Below, piece by piece: positions 54,853 to 64,000 of a stretch of DNA of 64,000 nucleotides (its first letter is position 1; the number at the start of each line of letters is the position of its first letter). Location: assembly GCA_949358305.1 (NCBI GenBank), contig OX442314.1, forward strand, positions 50,726,581 to 50,790,580, given 5' to 3'. The stretch is from Strigamia acuminata. Lineage: Eukaryota > Arthropoda > Chilopoda > Geophilomorpha > Linotaeniidae. The translations under genes were made by a program, and so were the position numbers. The notes beneath the pieces were generated by a model. It searched no databases and was not told the DNA's origin. It was given only the letters and a program-made list of their open reading frames with translations.

Positions 54853-55580
54853 TTTTGAGAAATTAATATGACGTTTTGAGAAATTAACATGACGTTTTGA
54901 GAAATTAATATGACGTTTTGAGAAATTAATATGACGTTTTGAGAAATTAATATGACGTTTTGAGAAATTAATATGACGTTTTGAGAAATTAATATGACGT
55001 TTTGAGAAATTAATATGACGTTTTGAGAAATTAATATGACGTTTTGAGAAATTAATATGACGTTTTGAGAAATTAATATGACGTTTTGAGAAATTAATAT
55101 GACGTTTTGAGAAATTAATATGACGTTTTGAGAAATTAATATGACGTTTTGAGAAATTATATGGCGTTTTGAGAAATTAATATGACGTTTTGAGAAATTA
55201 ATATGACGTTTTGAGAAATTAATATGACGTTTTGAGAAATTAATATGACGTTTTGAGAAATTAATATGACGTTTTGAGAAATTAATATGACGTTTTGAGA
55301 AATTAATATGACGTTTTGAGAAATTAATATGACGTTTTGAGAAATTAATATAACGTTTTGAGAAATTATATGGCGTTTTGAGAAATTAATATGACGTTTT
55401 GAGAAATTAATATGACGTTTTGAGAAATTAATATGACGTTTTGAGAAATTAATATGACGTTTTGAGAAATTAATATGACGTTTTGAGAAATTAATATGAC
55501 GTTTTGAGAAATTATATGGCGTTTTGAGAAATTAATATGACGTTTTGAGAAATTAATATGACGTTTTGAGAAATTAATAT
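54853..55580 (+). repeat. 21-bp minisatellite, left part
   Basis: About 34 units of ATGACGTTTTGAGAAATTAAT, with 19-bp variants (ATGGCG, missing AA) near 55160, 55368 and 55515. It continues at 60004 after the BEL element. It starts inside the hAT fragment, whose own CACGTTTTGAGAAATTAAT looks like the founding unit. Confidence 0.93.
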
Positions 55581-56070
55581 TGTTAAACTTGAAGTAAATA
55601 AAAGATATTTCAAATTTACCAATCAATTTCTAAAGTCCTTGACTACAAGTAGATGTAACAGTTGAAAATCGCGTTGAAGTCCAAGATGGCGTTGGAGTAT
55701 AAAAGAAGCACGACCACACAGTTTAAGTTGAAAAAGTACACTGATTTTATTCTATTCATAAAGGGAAAAGGAAATGCAAATCCCGAGTTCGGAGAACCAA
55801 TCACAAGCGTCCGCAAGGTAAGGGAATGACGTGTTCAGGTGGAGGAATGCAAACGGATTAAAAAGGATTAACAATTTAGGATTCCAATAAAATGAACAGG
55901 TCAAAACATACAAATGAGAATAAAAGACATATTATAACAAATTGGCAAAATCACAAATTCAAATATCAAAATCTTAAATAAAAAATGGAAATACAAAGTA
56001 ACAATATAAATTCAACAATACAAATTAAACTCGAATAATAATTCACGCGTAAAATCATCCGATTTTCACA
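55581..56070 (-). repeat. BEL 3' LTR
   Basis: 490 bp; partner of 59519-60008. The last 35 or so codons of the ORF are read through it. Confidence 0.95.
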
Positions 56071-59000
56071 CTGCCGGGCGGGGATTGTTTGACTCCACTT
56101 CCAACGCACAAGACGTTGTATTGGTCGACGCAAATGTTCTCCATTGGCGAGTGTCAGTTCGCACGATCTGATCTTGTTGTCTCGACTTCGCTTAACTTCG
56201 ACCACTCTACCCATTTTCCATTTTAGACGTGGTTTAAATGGCTCTTCAATTATAACGACGTCGTTCGACTGAAGTTCTCGCACGCTTGATTTGCCCGTTT
56301 GAAATTTTAAATCCGTCAGATACTCCCGAGACCAACGATTCCAGAATGAGAGTAATACGCGTTGTTGGTAGCGCCATTGTCGAATAAACTGCTTCTGAGT
56401 CGGTTCGAGATTGTCTGTTGTTCCCAAAAAGTCTGTCGTTGCTAGTGAGGGCACCAATTCCAAGTGAACTGCTATTATTGGTCCCGCGAAATCAACTTCG
56501 GTGACCGCGAACAGTTGACCTTTTGACGTTCTGTCGGCTGGGAGGGCACTTGGCACTTCCCGCATCAGTTGTCCGTTGATTTTCTTGCAAACAACGCATC
56601 GATCCCACATCGTCTTCAAGGTCCTCCTTGCGGATGGTGTCCGGTAATTTTCTCGAAACTTGGATAGCGTGGATGTCAGTCCGCAATGGAGGACCTGTAA
56701 ATGTGAGAATTGCAAAATTAGTTCTGTAAGTTTGTGTTTAGGAGGCAAAATTAAAGGTTGAGTAGCAGTGGGCAAATCTCGCAACTCATGTAGTCTATTT
56801 CGTAGCTTAATCAGTCCAATTTCGTTTAGCTGTGGATTCAGATCTCGCAATTTTGACTCTCCATGAACCGATTTGTCATCCTTCATTCTTTCGATCTCTC
56901 GGCCATAAACTTCTGCTAGCGCAATTCTGATTAAACTGAACTTTGCATGTTTCAGCTCGATTGCCTTCAATGGACCTCGATCGCGTCGGCTGGCATCTGT
57001 TTGTTGTTTTCCAGCATCGTCAGCAAATCTAAAAACCCATGCCAGCGTTCGGATTGCCTTTGACAGCAATCCAAACCTGTCAAACGGAAAAATATTAATT
57101 GTCGTTGTCTGCACCGCCTCGACGTGGATTTCCGCAATTTCGTCGTCATGTTCTTCGACCGGATCTGTGGGCAAATTTGGCCAATCTTGTCGACTTCCGC
57201 GTAGCCAATTCGATCTTTGCCACCAAAGTAAGTCGGTTATCATCACTTCTGCGTCCATTCCTCTCGTCAGGCGGTCAGCAGGATTTTCTATTCCCGCTAC
57301 GTGTCTCCAATCTTCAGTTTTCGATTTTTCCCTTATTTCTGGAGTCACCAACTCCTTGATTACTGGGCTGTGTGGCATGTAGTAATTTGATCCCGTCCAC
57401 TTGATGGTCTTTTCGAATTTTTTCAACGTCTCAACGTCGTCGTTGGTTTCGACTGACTCGTGGCGGACTCCGATCGGTTCCAGCTCCCACATCCGGCGCA
57501 AAGGATCATCTGTCGATGGAGTAAGCGTAATTTGATTAATTCTCACCGGTGCAGCAATGACTCTCGTTCCGTTTGTGGTCTGTCCGTGTAACGTCCAACC
57601 AAATTTCGTCTTTACGGCAATCAAGTTTTCTTCCAAAAATTCGGTCTGTCCTGCCATCACTCGCCAATAATGGTCCACTCCAATTAGTAAGTCCACCTCT
57701 TTCGAATGTAACGCGACTTGCTTGCAGGCCACTTCGATTTTTCTTCGTTGTAATTCTGCTTTTAGTTGCTTATTCGGCTGTTCTCCGGGGGTGGACGTGA
57801 CGTGGGCAGCTTCAATGGCTTCAATCGTGACGGCTGGCGACTTTGAATTGGCGGGGCTGAGTATCAATTCGACCCTGTTACGAACTTCAGATTTGGGCTC
57901 TTGCCCAAACACGGCCAAATTTATTGTTTCAGTTCCTAAAATTCGTAAATTAAGTTTTTTAACCAATTCAGACCGTATGAAGGTGCGCTGGGCTCCTCCA
58001 TCGATGTAGCACACTCCCAACGTTGACAGCTTTGGTCCAGCCATTTTCACCATCTGAACCATCAAAAATTCGGACTTGGGTGGACAGGTGGTGACTACCG
58101 AGTTGTTGTGAGTAACTCCCTCGGCGGCTTCCGTAGTTTTCGGTGTGTCGCATACGTGGGTGTGGTGTGCTCCCTCACAGCTGTAGCACTTTATTCGAGT
58201 TCTACACTCCTCAGTCTTGTGGGGCACTTTCCCCAAGCATCTCATGCAAATTCCCTTCTTTTGCAGCTCTTTGCGTCTCTCCTCCATCGTGAGTGGACAT
58301 CTTTTCCGATTATGTTCTGCAGAATCACAAAATTGGCATGTCATAATTATTACCGACAATTGTGATGCTGATCCAGATCGTGGCTCCTTTTCCTTTCGGT
58401 TAAATCGCCCTTTATTGGTGTAATCGCTGTCCTTCTCCGCGACTTTGTTGTGGGTCGTATCTGGCTTCGACTGAGTTTTCAGCATGTCATATTTGGCGTG
58501 TTTGGCGAGATAGTTGCTCAGCCATTCCATCAACTTCGTTATTGACCTCTCTCCGTCGCAGTCCTTGTCGTACTCCATGATGATGTTGCGAGGAATGGCA
58601 GATGACAGCACGGGAAAGATGGTCCGTTGTATCTCCGCCAAGGGCACGTCAATGTTCGCTAAATTTTCAATGTTAACTTCTACATGCCTGTGTAGCTTTT
58701 GCAGGCTCATCCGGTCTCGATCGCTGTTGACAGAGGGCAAGTTTAATAAATTCGACAGATACTTATTCTCGAGAACGATTTTATCGCCATATTTTTTTTG
58801 CAGGCGTGTAATTGCAATCTCGTAGTTTCCTGTGGTGATTTCCAGTGCCTTGATATCGTCTAACGCGTCGCCGACCAAATAGTTTCTCAAATATAGCAAT
58901 TTGTTGGTTCCATCCAGTTGTTCGTCGTCGCCAACTAGAATGGAAAATGTCTTCCAAAAACCTCCCCATTCCTCCGGTTTACGTCCGTCAAACTTCGGTA

Positions 59001-59460
59001 TTTCGAGTGGTTTACGTTTGATGAACGATTGACCATTCGTCGGGGTCGCGCGTGGTGTTGCCGCCGTCACTGCTGCGGTAATGGCCGCCGCTAGCGCGTC
59101 GATGTCCGCCGGTTGCGCGTCCGCGTTCGGTCGTATGTTCTGGGGTAGATTAGGGGTGTAATTTAGTTGAATGTACCTGCCTAAATCAGCTCTTGATGCG
59201 GCCAAACGGTCTTCCAGTGCGTCGAGTGCTTGTACGGTGTCGTCGATCTCTTGGTCGCTTTTCGCTAGGTCCAGAGTGGCGTCGAACGTCAATTGCACTC
59301 GTTTCTGCTTCTGTTCGAGTTGTTGCAGCCATAATTCGATTGTGGCTTGCGGAATTGCAGCTCGTCCATTCAGTGCAGTGGTTACCGTGGTCAAAAGTGT
59401 TTCTGTGACCACCATGGCCGCTCGGAATGCTTTGTTCTTCAGGTCAAAACTTCTTACCAT
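55966..59460 (-). CDS. BEL gag-protease-integrase remnant polyprotein, RT and integrase core deleted in frame
   Basis: One uninterrupted 1,164-codon frame from ATG at 59460. Order: coiled-coil-like gag N-terminus, DUF1759-type gag region (IPKFDGRKPEEWGGFW), three zinc knuckles (CQFCDSAEHNRKRC and two more), an aspartic protease-like region (CYIDGGAQRTF), the start of RT (YYMPHSPVIK), then an abrupt jump (near 57360) to the end of RNase H (WRHVAGIENPADRLTRG). Next come the integrase zinc region (CVVCKK), DFAGP and AVHLELV, another jump near 56430, and the integrase C-terminal domain (DUF5641-like). Roughly 450 or more residues of RT/RNase H and most of the DDE core are missing, yet the frame is kept across every join. 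It must be non-autonomous. Confidence 0.88.
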   Translation of the reverse strand: MVRSFDLKNKAFRAAMVVTETLLTTVTTALNGRAAIPQATIELWLQQLEQKQKRVQLTFDATLDLAKSDQEIDDTVQALDALEDRLAASRADLGRYIQLNYTPNLPQNIRPNADAQPADIDALAAAITAAVTAATPRATPTNGQSFIKRKPLEIPKFDGRKPEEWGGFWKTFSILVGDDEQLDGTNKLLYLRNYLVGDALDDIKALEITTGNYEIAITRLQKKYGDKIVLENKYLSNLLNLPSVNSDRDRMSLQKLHRHVEVNIENLANIDVPLAEIQRTIFPVLSSAIPRNIIMEYDKDCDGERSITKLMEWLSNYLAKHAKYDMLKTQSKPDTTHNKVAEKDSDYTNKGRFNRKEKEPRSGSASQLSVIIMTCQFCDSAEHNRKRCPLTMEERRKELQKKGICMRCLGKVPHKTEECRTRIKCYSCEGAHHTHVCDTPKTTEAAEGVTHNNSVVTTCPPKSEFLMVQMVKMAGPKLSTLGVCYIDGGAQRTFIRSELVKKLNLRILGTETINLAVFGQEPKSEVRNRVELILSPANSKSPAVTIEAIEAAHVTSTPGEQPNKQLKAELQRRKIEVACKQVALHSKEVDLLIGVDHYWRVMAGQTEFLEENLIAVKTKFGWTLHGQTTNGTRVIAAPVRINQITLTPSTDDPLRRMWELEPIGVRHESVETNDDVETLKKFEKTIKWTGSNYYMPHSPVIKELVTPEIREKSKTEDWRHVAGIENPADRLTRGMDAEVMITDLLWWQRSNWLRGSRQDWPNLPTDPVEEHDDEIAEIHVEAVQTTTINIFPFDRFGLLSKAIRTLAWVFRFADDAGKQQTDASRRDRGPLKAIELKHAKFSLIRIALAEVYGREIERMKDDKSVHGESKLRDLNPQLNEIGLIKLRNRLHELRDLPTATQPLILPPKHKLTELILQFSHLQVLHCGLTSTLSKFRENYRTPSARRTLKTMWDRCVVCKKINGQLMREVPSALPADRTSKGQLFAVTEVDFAGPIIAVHLELVPSLATTDFLGTTDNLEPTQKQFIRQWRYQQRVLLSFWNRWSREYLTDLKFQTGKSSVRELQSNDVVIIEEPFKPRLKWKMGRVVEVKRSRDNKIRSCELTLANGEHLRRPIQRLVRWKWSQTIPARQCENRMILRVNYYSSLICIVEFILLLCISIFYLRF

Positions 59461-59518
59461 TTTAGTAGATTATTTAGATGAATTCGGAATTTAAAATGTT
59501 CCCGGGTTTCGGCACCAA

Positions 59519-60008
59519 TGTTAAACTTGAAGTAAATAAAAGATATTTCAAATTTACCAATCAATTTCTAAAGTCCTTGACTACAAGTAGATGTAACAGT
59601 TGAAAATCGCGTTGAAGTCCAAGATGGCGTTGGAGTATAAAAGAAGCACGACCACACAGTTTAAGTTGAAAAAGTACACTGATTTTATTCTATTCATAAA
59701 GGGAAAAGGAAATGCAAATCCCGAGTTCGGAGAACCAATCACAAGCGTCCGCAAGGTAGGGGAATGACGTGTTCAGGTGGAGGAATGCAAACGGATTAAA
59801 AAGGATTAACAATTTAGGATTCCAATAAAATGAACAGGTCAAAACATACAAATGAGAATAAAAGACATATTATAACAAATTGGCAAAATCACAAATTCAA
59901 ATATCAAAATCTTAAATAAAAAATGGAAATACAAAGTAACAATATAAATTCAACAATACAAATTAAACTCGAATAATAATTCACGCGTAAAATCATCCGA
60001 TTTTCACA
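59519..60008 (-). repeat. BEL 5' LTR
   Basis: 490 bp; partner of 55581-56070, ends TGTTAAAC and GATTTTCACA. Confidence 0.95.
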
Positions 60009-60735
60009 AATATGACGTTTTGAGAAATTAATATGACGTTTTGAGAAATTAATATGACGTTTTGAGAAATTAATATGACGTTTTGAGAAATTAATATGAC
60101 GTTTTGAGAAATTAATATGACGTTTTGAGAAATTAATATGACGTTTTGAGAAATTAATATGACGTTTTGAGAAATTAATATGACGTTTTGAGAAATTAAT
60201 ATGACGTTTTGAGAAATTAATATGACGTTTTGAGAAATTAATATGACGTTTTGAGAAATTAATATGACGTTTTGAGAAATTAATATGACGTTTTGAGAAA
60301 TTAATATGACGTTTTGAGAAATTAATATGACGTTTTGAGAAATTAATATGACGTTTTGAGAAATTAATATGACGTTTTGAGAAATTAATATGACGTTTTG
60401 AGAAATTAATATGACGTTTTGAGAAATTATATGGCGTTTTGAGAAATTAATATGACGTTTTGAGAAATTAATATGACGTTTTGAGAAATTAATATGACGT
60501 TTTGAGAAATTAATATGACGTTTTGAGAAATTAATATGACGTTTTGAGAAATTAATATGACGTTTTGAGAAATTAATATGACGTTTTGAGAAATTAATAT
60601 GACGTTTTGAGAAATTAATATGACGTTTTGAGAAATTATATGGCGTTTTGAGAAATTAATATGACGTTTTGAGAAATTAATATGACGTTTTGAGAAATTA
60701 ATATGACGTTTGGAGAAATTAATATGACGTTATTT
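60004..60735 (+). repeat. 21-bp minisatellite, right part
   Basis: Continuation of 54853-55580 after the BEL insertion, about 34 units, with 19-bp ATGGCG variants near 60428 and 60640. Confidence 0.93.
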
Positions 60736-60788
60736 CTGTTTATTTTCATCACTCGCATTCAGAAACAAACAAACAAACATCAACAATC

Positions 60789-60905
60789 ATGCAGCACACC
60801 GAAGCGACACTGCTGAGCGACAGAACGACGTCATTGCATGACAGACACCAAATTCGGGAAATAAGCCTAGGAAATAAAGCAAAAAATTACAGAATGCATA
60901 AATGA
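60789..60905 (+). CDS. Upstream ORF, 38 codons
   Basis: ATG at 60789 opens a 38-codon frame whose TGA overlaps the next gene's start codon as ATGA (60902-60905). It is the only longer upstream frame between the minisatellite and the gene. The overlap could allow termination-reinitiation, or the uORF may repress the downstream gene. Whether it is in the mRNA is unknown. Confidence 0.35.
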   Translation: MQHTEATLLSDRTTSLHDRHQIREISLGNKAKNYRMHK

Positions 60906-61393
60906 GTAACTACGAAGGGCTATTTGTCTCTGAGCAAATGGCCAGCAGCTTGTCTAGGAGAAATAAATTTCAAGTGGTTTTAGTGAACGGGCGAAATGAT
61001 CACCAGGATTTCTTCACTCGAGTGCTAACCAGTCTTGTGCGGATCAGTTTCAAAACCGAAGACGGCTCAGTCTCGCCCACGAGCATCATGAGCTACATGG
61101 CACGAATCTCCCAGCGCAGTATCAACGACAAGGACTTGCGCAAGAGAGTCGGCAGTGCCCTGGTGCGTGGCATGCAGAACAAGCTGGTGACGTTGAAGGA
61201 CGGGCAGTTTAAATTGACGAAACGTGCGCGAGTGGTGGTCGACAAAAACTGCAGGCTCTGGCTCAAAATCCCCAATTTTCTGCCCAAGCAGTACGGCGAC
61301 GAGAGAGTTTGCCCATCGACGTCGCCGATGGGAAACAAGAAGAAAAACACGAAGCTTGCGAAGATTAAGCAGACGATGCGCAAAAGGAGTTGA
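60902..61393 (+). CDS. Basic protein with a linker-histone-like winged-helix region
   Basis: Intronless 163-codon gene from ATG at 60902. Residues about 58-104 (SPTSIMSYMARISQ ... LRKRVGSALVRGM ... GQFKLTKRA) follow the helix-helix-helix-beta pattern of the H1/H5 globular domain: an alternating hydrophobic first helix, basic third helix, and a KLVTLKDGQFKLT beta wing. The tail is Lys-rich (NKKKNTKLAKIKQTMRKRS), as in H1 C-termini but much shorter. If correct, it would bind linker DNA or act as a small H1-like factor. The N-terminal 55 residues are not recognised. The link to H1 is pattern-based, and other winged-helix proteins are possible. Confidence 0.55.
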   Translation: MSNYEGLFVSEQMASSLSRRNKFQVVLVNGRNDHQDFFTRVLTSLVRISFKTEDGSVSPTSIMSYMARISQRSINDKDLRKRVGSALVRGMQNKLVTLKDGQFKLTKRARVVVDKNCRLWLKIPNFLPKQYGDERVCPSTSPMGNKKKNTKLAKIKQTMRKRS

Positions 61394-61840
61394 AATTTAA
61401 TGTTTTCAATGAAAAATATCGCAAGTTTTGGTGTGTTTATGTGAACAAAAAAAGAATTTGCTGCTTAAAATGGATGGAAAGTCACGGTGTCTGCTGGTTT
61501 CGAACAGAAATTTACAGTTTTAATTTTGTGCTTTTTCTATTTCATTTGATATTTATTTTGTTAATCAGACCTGGGCAAATAAAAAAAAATGCAAATATCG
61601 GAAAAACGCGAAGAATTGTTTAATTAATTTAATTAAAAATTTAAGAAAAAATGGTCACGACATTAAATGACGTTTCTGCGTGACTGCGGCCCTGCTTTCT
61701 CGACCAATCAGGGGACTCCTTGACCGGTGGCCGGTATTACTAAGGTATTACCATAGAGTAAAGTAGCACGGAAATTCAAACTACGATTAGCAGTCAGTGC
61801 GAAACAAATTGCCATCCGATTTAGACGATTTTCGAGCACG
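61394..61840 (+). other. Intergenic region
   Basis: 3' UTR of the basic-protein gene with an AATAAAA-type signal near 61577, then a GC-richer stretch (61680-61740) and the likely promoter and leader of the next gene. No further gene seen. Confidence 0.4.
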
Positions 61841-62153
61841 ATGGAATCCGTACCGATGACCGAAGAAGACTTCGACGTCTACGCCAAAGAACTGAAAGAG
61901 AAAAATAAACAGAATGCGCCCGCAGTCGACGATGATGAGAGAATTGGGTTCGGCACGACAGGCTTTTTCGACCAAGACATTTATGCGGCCGGGAAACCGA
62001 AAAACGAATACGTCACTTCGATCGCGCCAAACGAAGAAAGATTTACAACGCGTTGTATATCGGTGGACAGGACGCGTTGGTGGCGGGGTATCCGAGGTTG
62101 GAGAACGAGGCGAAGAATCAGTACCGCAGATATGAATTAGATTACATTTTGTA
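61841..62153 (+). pseudogene. SF3B1 N-terminus-like fragment
   Basis: ATG at 61841 begins a frame whose residues about 35-70 ([16 protein letters not shown], then [10 protein letters not shown]) match the conserved N-terminal stretch of splicing factor 3B subunit 1, including the invariant YVTSIA. After that the frame runs out in Arg/Trp-rich sequence to a stop at 62140. A different frame ([19 protein letters not shown] onward, to TAA at 62153) looks more protein-like. This implies a frameshift, or a join to unrelated sequence. Human SF3B1 is about 1,300 residues, so this is a short copy or an N-terminal relic. It has no introns. Confidence 0.5.
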
Positions 62154-62324
62154 ATTTTTTCTAATTTGTTTGTTTTGAATAAAATTTTAATAATTGGCAT
62201 GGTTTGTTTGTTGTGTTGTTGGTGCATTAATTGTCAAGTTAATGGCTGGTTTTGATTTTTTGAAGCCTTGGGTCGAAATAAATTCTCGTTCGTGTTATTA
62301 ATGTCCATTTTGTGAATATTAGTT

Positions 62325-62726
62325 ATGTCTTATTCGTCCAGGGATGAAGACCCTGAACCTTTTTTGATATATTGCGTGACGTGCAAGCAAAAGACTGAGA
62401 GTAGGAATATTAAGATGGCCAAGACTCGCAATTCTAGAATACTCATCAAAGCTATTTGCTGCCATTGTAACAAGCGTAAAGCCACGTTCATTCGATATGG
62501 GTTTGATTTGTTACACCACATTGGTTGTTTGTTTATTTTTTTAATATTTAAAATCTTGACAGATCGTGTCCGTTTTCGAGCAAAAATAATTAGTTGGGCG
62601 AAAGAACGGCTACTTATTCAAACAAGGTACAAAATGGCGACTTTAAAATTGCTACACAAACTAATTAAATTATTAAATTATTATATTTCAGCGTTAGAAA
62701 TATTATGTACATTAATTTCTATGTAA
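62325..62726 (+). CDS. Small zinc-ribbon protein (DUF5679-like)
   Basis: 133-codon ORF. Residues 13-56 form a compact ribbon: YCVTCKQKT (C17-x2-C20), a 24-residue spacer with KTRNSR, then CCHCNKRK (C45-x2-C48). This layout is that of small single-ribbon proteins (DUF5679-like) common in large DNA viruses and in virus-derived invertebrate transposons such as Polintons. The C-terminal 75 residues are hydrophobic then basic and may be read-through beyond the original end near residue 60. The viral or transposon link is inference from pattern only. Confidence 0.5.
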   Translation: MSYSSRDEDPEPFLIYCVTCKQKTESRNIKMAKTRNSRILIKAICCHCNKRKATFIRYGFDLLHHIGCLFIFLIFKILTDRVRFRAKIISWAKERLLIQTRYKMATLKLLHKLIKLLNYYISALEILCTLISM

Positions 62727-63058
62727 AATTGTAAAAAGAAAATAGCACAAAGTGTTGAACTGATGTATTGTCTTGCAACAATAAACCATTGCAACATTTC
62801 CAATTGTTTTTACATGTTGATGTCGTCTTATTTAAATCTCACGTTTTTATTTCAGAATGTTTATTTTCGGACTGGTGTGTGGAAAGATTTGAAGATTTAT
62901 GTGAAAAATTTGACTGGAATTTACGACGATATTTACGTGTTAAGTCGGTGTTTAAACGCTCGTAAAGTCATTTTTATAATAAACGGATAAGTGGTTAAAA
63001 CTGGAACAAAATCAATCAAATTTTATTTATGTTTTTCTTATTTATGTGAAATACATTT
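62727..63058 (+). other. Flank with a possible exon
   Basis: After a TTTATTTCAG acceptor-like site (62847-62856), a frame reads CLFSDWCVERFEDLCEKF and ends near 62970. No partner exon was found. Confidence 0.3.
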
Positions 63059-63461
63059 TCAGTTTCGTGTGACTTTGATCTGATGTCCAACACCGGGCAA
63101 GCTGCGGTCAATCAATTGGGAAATGAGTAATCGTGGCTCCACCTTGGAACGCAAAATTGGATTTAAAAGCGGTCGAAGATCTTCGCGGTCTTGCGGCGAT
63201 TGGTCAGACTGATGTGATAAGAAGAGAAAAAAAAAATATTAAAATAAATTTTTTGGTTTGAAAAACATAAAAATCGGTTTTACAGTATTAGGTTTGGGGT
63301 CCTTTCGTGCAAGAACACCGCCACCGAGATTGGTCATTTTATCCACCTGAAAAAAAAAAACATTAAATTTGTAAACCAAACATATCTACCCGGTAGTTAA
63401 TTTTTCGTACCACCGAAGGCGTAGTGAGAACGTTGCCACTCGTTAGTTCCGCCACGATTGT
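63059..63461 (-). CDS. 3' end of a minus-strand gene, three exons visible
   Basis: On the minus strand, exon about 63461-63411 (ending TTPSV), exon 63346-63284 (VDKMTNLGGGVLARKD...) and exon 63208-63059 (SDQSPQDREDLRPLL ... KVTRN, stop) join in phase 0. Donors are GTACGA and GTAAAA; acceptors TTTTTCAG and CACATCAG. The upstream part is cut off where copy C begins at about 63465, so the gene is truncated or a repeat sits in its intron. At least 85 residues, no family recognised. Confidence 0.55.
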
Positions 63462-63464
63462 GTG

Positions 63465-64000
63465 TAAATCTATACATTCCTTTATGGAAAAAAAATTTGA
63501 CCAATTAAAAATAAATTAATGTAACCTAGAGTAATTGAAACGGTGGTGCCATCTGTGTTTCCTAGTTGGCACGAACTAGGAGTTACAAATCATCTTAAAA
63601 GTAATAAACTTTAACATTTCAACTAATATTATATTATTATTATATAAAATTGTTTTCAATTTTCAATTATTGTTGCCATAGTTATTTCGATCCAGTTACT
63701 TGACAAGAACAAAGGAACAATCGACTAAAAGTAACATCAATATTGCTTTCACAGTCCTCTGCGTCTCTGATGAGGTAAGTGTTCTCAATTTTAGTCCTCA
63801 TTTCCTAAGATTTTGCCCGTTTGAATTAAAGAACTTGTTTTTTTTTATCACGAAAGGAAACAACAACAAAATCTATATTCATTTGAGCTTTTTAAAGATT
63901 ATGTTCGAGATTTGATTAATCTGGTTAAAATTTAATTGTGGGATTTGAGTCTAGTGGTTTGGCTAGAATAGAAGTGAATATGCGTGCAAAATGTGCTACG
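63465..64000 (+). repeat. Copy C: third copy of the repeat end, with an empty solo-LTR site
   Basis: 63465-63695 matches 44440-44624 and 63700-64000 matches 45629-45960, joined without the 1,000-bp LTR. It runs off the window. Confidence 0.85.

Larger units (their letters stand above)
55581..60008 (-). mobile_element. BEL/Pao LTR retrotransposon, internally deleted
   Basis: 490-bp LTRs (55581-56070 and 59519-60008, TG...CA) differ at one position I could find (near 55813 versus 59759). The 5-bp duplication is AATAT, as expected for BEL/Pao. The primer-binding site (TGGTGCCGAAACCCGGG on the minus strand, 59501-59517) is next to the 5' LTR. The element landed inside the minisatellite. At 4.4 kb it is shorter than autonomous BEL elements because RT/RNase H and the integrase core are gone. 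Confidence 0.93.

Noticed and set aside
54853-60735. CRISPR-like direct repeats
   Set aside because: Units are contiguous with no unique spacers, in a eukaryotic context; it is a minisatellite.
1-64000. tRNA genes
   Set aside because: A scan by eye for a T-arm (GGTTCGAATCC-like) paired with an A-box found none that fold.

Overview
The window is eukaryotic, nuclear and AT-rich. Genes have GT-AG introns of tens to hundreds of bases. It carries a Toll-type TIR fragment, DEG/ENaC channel exons, an SF3B1-like fragment and a dense mix of DIRS, Gypsy, BEL/Pao, Tc1/mariner and hAT elements. This fits an invertebrate, most likely an arthropod or other ecdysozoan; the species cannot be read from the sequence. 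No rRNA, tRNA, CRISPR array or bacterial operon was seen.

Layout. (1) 1-2762: a TIR fragment on the minus strand, then an intronless gene (1020-2762) fusing an mRNA-capping guanylyltransferase-like domain, a Ulp1/C48-like cysteine protease and a PHD finger. (2) 3.8-16.2 kb ('copy A'): a repeat-rich block holding a complete DIRS element (4224-9526), a hAT MITE, a Tc1 element with two nested MITEs, and a dead SWIM-finger gene. (3) 16586-20675: an eight-exon gene for a 677-residue protein with two related C2H2 fingers. (4) 21.7-23.8 kb: a zinc-cluster gene end and a second, 5'-truncated and frameshifted capping/Ulp1/PHD copy. (5) 23800-38837: a 15-kb Gypsy element on the minus strand with 1,425-bp LTRs, a canonical -1 frameshift signal and an extra 812-residue ORF. 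(6) 38.8-44.6 kb ('copy B'): a paralogue of copy A lacking the DIRS, hAT and Tc1 insertions, so it supplies empty sites that date and bound them; it has its own MITE, solo LTR and small membrane-protein genes. (7) 44625-45624: a 1,000-bp solo LTR. (8) 47193-53533: eleven exons encoding two DEG/ENaC subunits joined head-to-tail. (9) 54.4-60.7 kb: a hAT fragment and a 21-bp minisatellite split by a BEL/Pao element whose single ORF has lost reverse transcriptase and the integrase core in frame. (10) 60.8-64 kb: small genes (winged-helix basic protein, SF3B1-like fragment, zinc ribbon), the 3' end of a minus-strand gene, and a third repeat copy ('copy C').

How it fits together. Much of the window is a duplicated landscape (A and B, with C sharing a short end) that was hit separately by different mobile elements. 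Comparing the copies gives exact insertion points for the DIRS, hAT MITE and 1-kb solo LTR. The observations most worth follow-up are the capping/Ulp1/PHD fusion, the concatenated DEG/ENaC gene, the Gypsy third ORF and frameshift signal, and the open but gutted BEL ORF.
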